Assembly: GCA_018857735.1 (NCBI GenBank)
Contig: JABMCL010000796.1
Location: forward strand, 47,501 to 111,500
Direction: 5' to 3'
Length of the DNA stretch: 64,000 nucleotides
Source of the DNA: Alviniconcha marisindica
Lineage: Eukaryota > Mollusca > Gastropoda > Provannidae
Under the pieces are notes generated by a model. The model saw only the letters and a program-made list of their open reading frames with translations. It did not search any database and was not told where the DNA came from. Positions 62,091 through 64,000 of the stretch are shown piece by piece (positions within the stretch are counted from its first letter, which is position 1; every line of letters begins with the position of its first letter). The translations under genes were made by a program, and so were the position numbers.

Positions 62091-64000
62091 CTGTTACAGT
62101 TCCTCATCTCTCTCAGTCTGTTTCATGCTGATCTGGAAAACATTCGTGCAAAAGCAAAATCAGTCCAACTGTGACCTGTTGCAAAAGTGAAATCGGTAAG
62201 ACAGTGTTGCTGTTTGTATGTCATGATAGGTTGCTGCTTTTAGCTATTGAAAAATGGGTCATGGAATGGGGGACAGTTCAAGCCCAGCAAGGCCTGGGCA
62301 CTGCTGGGACTACAGTGCTTACTAGATTTATTTGTGTTGGTGGTTTGTCGGGGAACTAGCCTTTCGTTTTTTGCATATATGCATTACGCATCAGATCATG
62401 TGCTCAGCACACAAATGCAGCACAAGTTACAGATCCTTTGTTCATTTTTTCATTTTCATTTTGAAGAGGACTAACGGCATTCATTTTCTCACTTTCTTTT
62501 CGAGGAGGACTAACGGCTGAAGCTGCAAAACAAAAATAAGCAGGAAAGTAGCATAATATTTTGATAATGGAAATGATGGCGGACATTCTTAAAGGAGAAA
62601 GGAAAAGAAGTGGGGAAGGAAAAAAAGAAGAAGAAAACTGTTACGGATGCATTGCACCTGGGATAGGGTGAAAGTGTTGGGTTGTACAGTCACGGTGTTG
62701 TGTCTGCATGTACCTGTGAGTGTCATCAAGGAATTTGTGACAGTGTTTTCCCACCTGCCATTCTGAACCATGTGCTGTTTTGTCACACATTTGCATGCGT
62801 GTGTGGATTTTACATCAAGATAATGGTTTCAGGCAATGTATATGACCTGTGTAACTGCGTGTGTGTATGTGTGCGTGTGTGTGTGTGTGTTAATAATGTT
62901 TGAGAGAATGAGTGTGTTTATGTGTGTAAGTGTGAGGGTTTGTGACTGGGTACGTGTTGCTCAGTCCTGTTCTGTTCTATATACAGTTAAAACACACCGT
63001 ACATCTACTGATTGTAACCATTGTTGTGGTCACACAGTGAGTGTAAATAGTGTACATAATATGTACAATGTTTTCAGTAGCATTTTAGACAGTGTGGCAT
63101 GTAGCAAATATATTGAAATTACTTGGAACGATGGACACAAAAACACCCTTTTTGAAGCTGACATTGTAATTATTGCTGACAAATATTCTGTCAAGTGTCA
63201 TGTCATAACATGTGTAAAGAACTGCAGTGCAGAATGCAATTTTAAACATAATTCATCCTCATTAATGATGCATCATTTCTGGTAAATCATTCTCTGTACC
63301 ATGTACATGTGGGATGTACATAAATTCATATATTGAGAGTGTGTGTTTGAAATCAGTTATTGGGAACCTTTGACATAAAGTTTACATTTCATGACTAATC
63401 ACTTTCCATTGTGTGGTGTGTCAAAGAATTGATTTGCTTTTTATTTGTATATCAGCTATGTTGGACATTTTATGCCTTCACAGAAAACAAAAAGATTTGT
63501 AATGATGTCCAAAAAGTTAAATATTTTGCAACTGCAAGTTTTCATGTGCAGTTGACATATATATATATATATATTAATATTTATGTTTTGTGATACCATT
63601 ATGAATTTGCATGTCATGCAAATGTATTGATATCATTGAGTCTGTCCGCTACCCCCCACCCCCACCAAGGGGGGGAAAATACAGGATCAAAAATCTTTCT
63701 GCCGGTAGACAACTTTAACCTGTTCTCCATAAGATTTCTGTTCCGAGCTGTATTACCTGCACCATGTAAAAGAGGAAATTAAAAAAGTCCTCACTCTTCT
63801 TGGAACTTAAAAGTTTTTAGTTTAGTTTTTAGTTTTCTTACCTGAGCCAGGAAAGTCAGATTTCTTTTTGTCGTTGTTGTAATTATCAAATTAGTTGGTA
63901 TTTATTGTCAGTTTTATCTCTTGGCTTTCATCAGACCCAGACCGTTTGAAGATTTTGGCAAAAGCATTTGTTAAAATAAAATAAAAAAAGAAGAAGAAGA
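62091..64000. other. Downstream of TAF4: nothing recognised
   Basis: AT-rich sequence with short TG and TA repeats, ending in AATAAA-containing A-rich sequence and GAA repeats at the window edge. No coding exon supported. Confidence 0.5.

Noticed and set aside
61628..62174. ORFs of 121 and 152 codons with repeated blocks
   Set aside because: They follow the 131-bp tandem repeat on both strands; no known domain.

Overview
The window is eukaryotic nuclear DNA. It has multi-exon genes with GT-AG introns, very many dinucleotide microsatellites and long C/G homopolymers, tRNA-derived SINEs, LINE 3' ends and small DNA transposons. Gene structure, SINE types (one with a tail like GTTTTACGCCCAGTCAACC) and codon use point to a lophotrochozoan animal, most likely a marine gastropod. 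The species call is inference.

Three protein genes can be reconstructed exon by exon with matching phases. (1) The last four coding exons of a KCTD1/KCTD15-type BTB/T1 protein lie at 11065-13808 (+); its 5' exons were not found. (2) A complete LSM14 (Rap55/Scd6) gene lies at 37073-22682 (-), with nine coding exons and about 476 aa: LSm, FDF, FFD and TFG motifs plus RGG repeats. (3) A complete TAF4 gene, a TFIID subunit, lies at 37268-56442 (+), with twelve coding exons and 1037 aa: a conserved N-terminus, Q/T/V-rich activator region, TAFH domain, histone-fold region and conserved C-terminus. LSM14 and TAF4 are head to head with 194 bp between start codons. A small two-exon gene of unknown function may be nested antisense in LSM14 intron 3 (30270-31516).

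Layout: 1-11 kb is gene-poor, locally GC-rich, and full of SINEs, a LINE end and microsatellites. 11-16 kb holds the KCTD exons and downstream region with a degenerate CRE-like tandem array and a LINE RNase H fragment. 17-22.7 kb is quiet sequence that fits a long LSM14 3' UTR. 22.7-37 kb is LSM14 with a large TE-rich intron 3. 37-56.4 kb is TAF4, with minisatellites starting just after exons 3, 4 and 10. 56.4-64 kb is the TAF4 3' UTR and downstream repeats.

The main result is the gene combination. From memory of the human map, KCTD1 is beside TAF4B (18q11.2), LSM14B beside TAF4 (20q13.33) and KCTD15 near LSM14A (19q13.11). This one locus holds single homologues of all three families side by side, as expected of the unduplicated ancestor of those vertebrate paralogous regions. 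I found no prokaryotic system, CRISPR array or virus.
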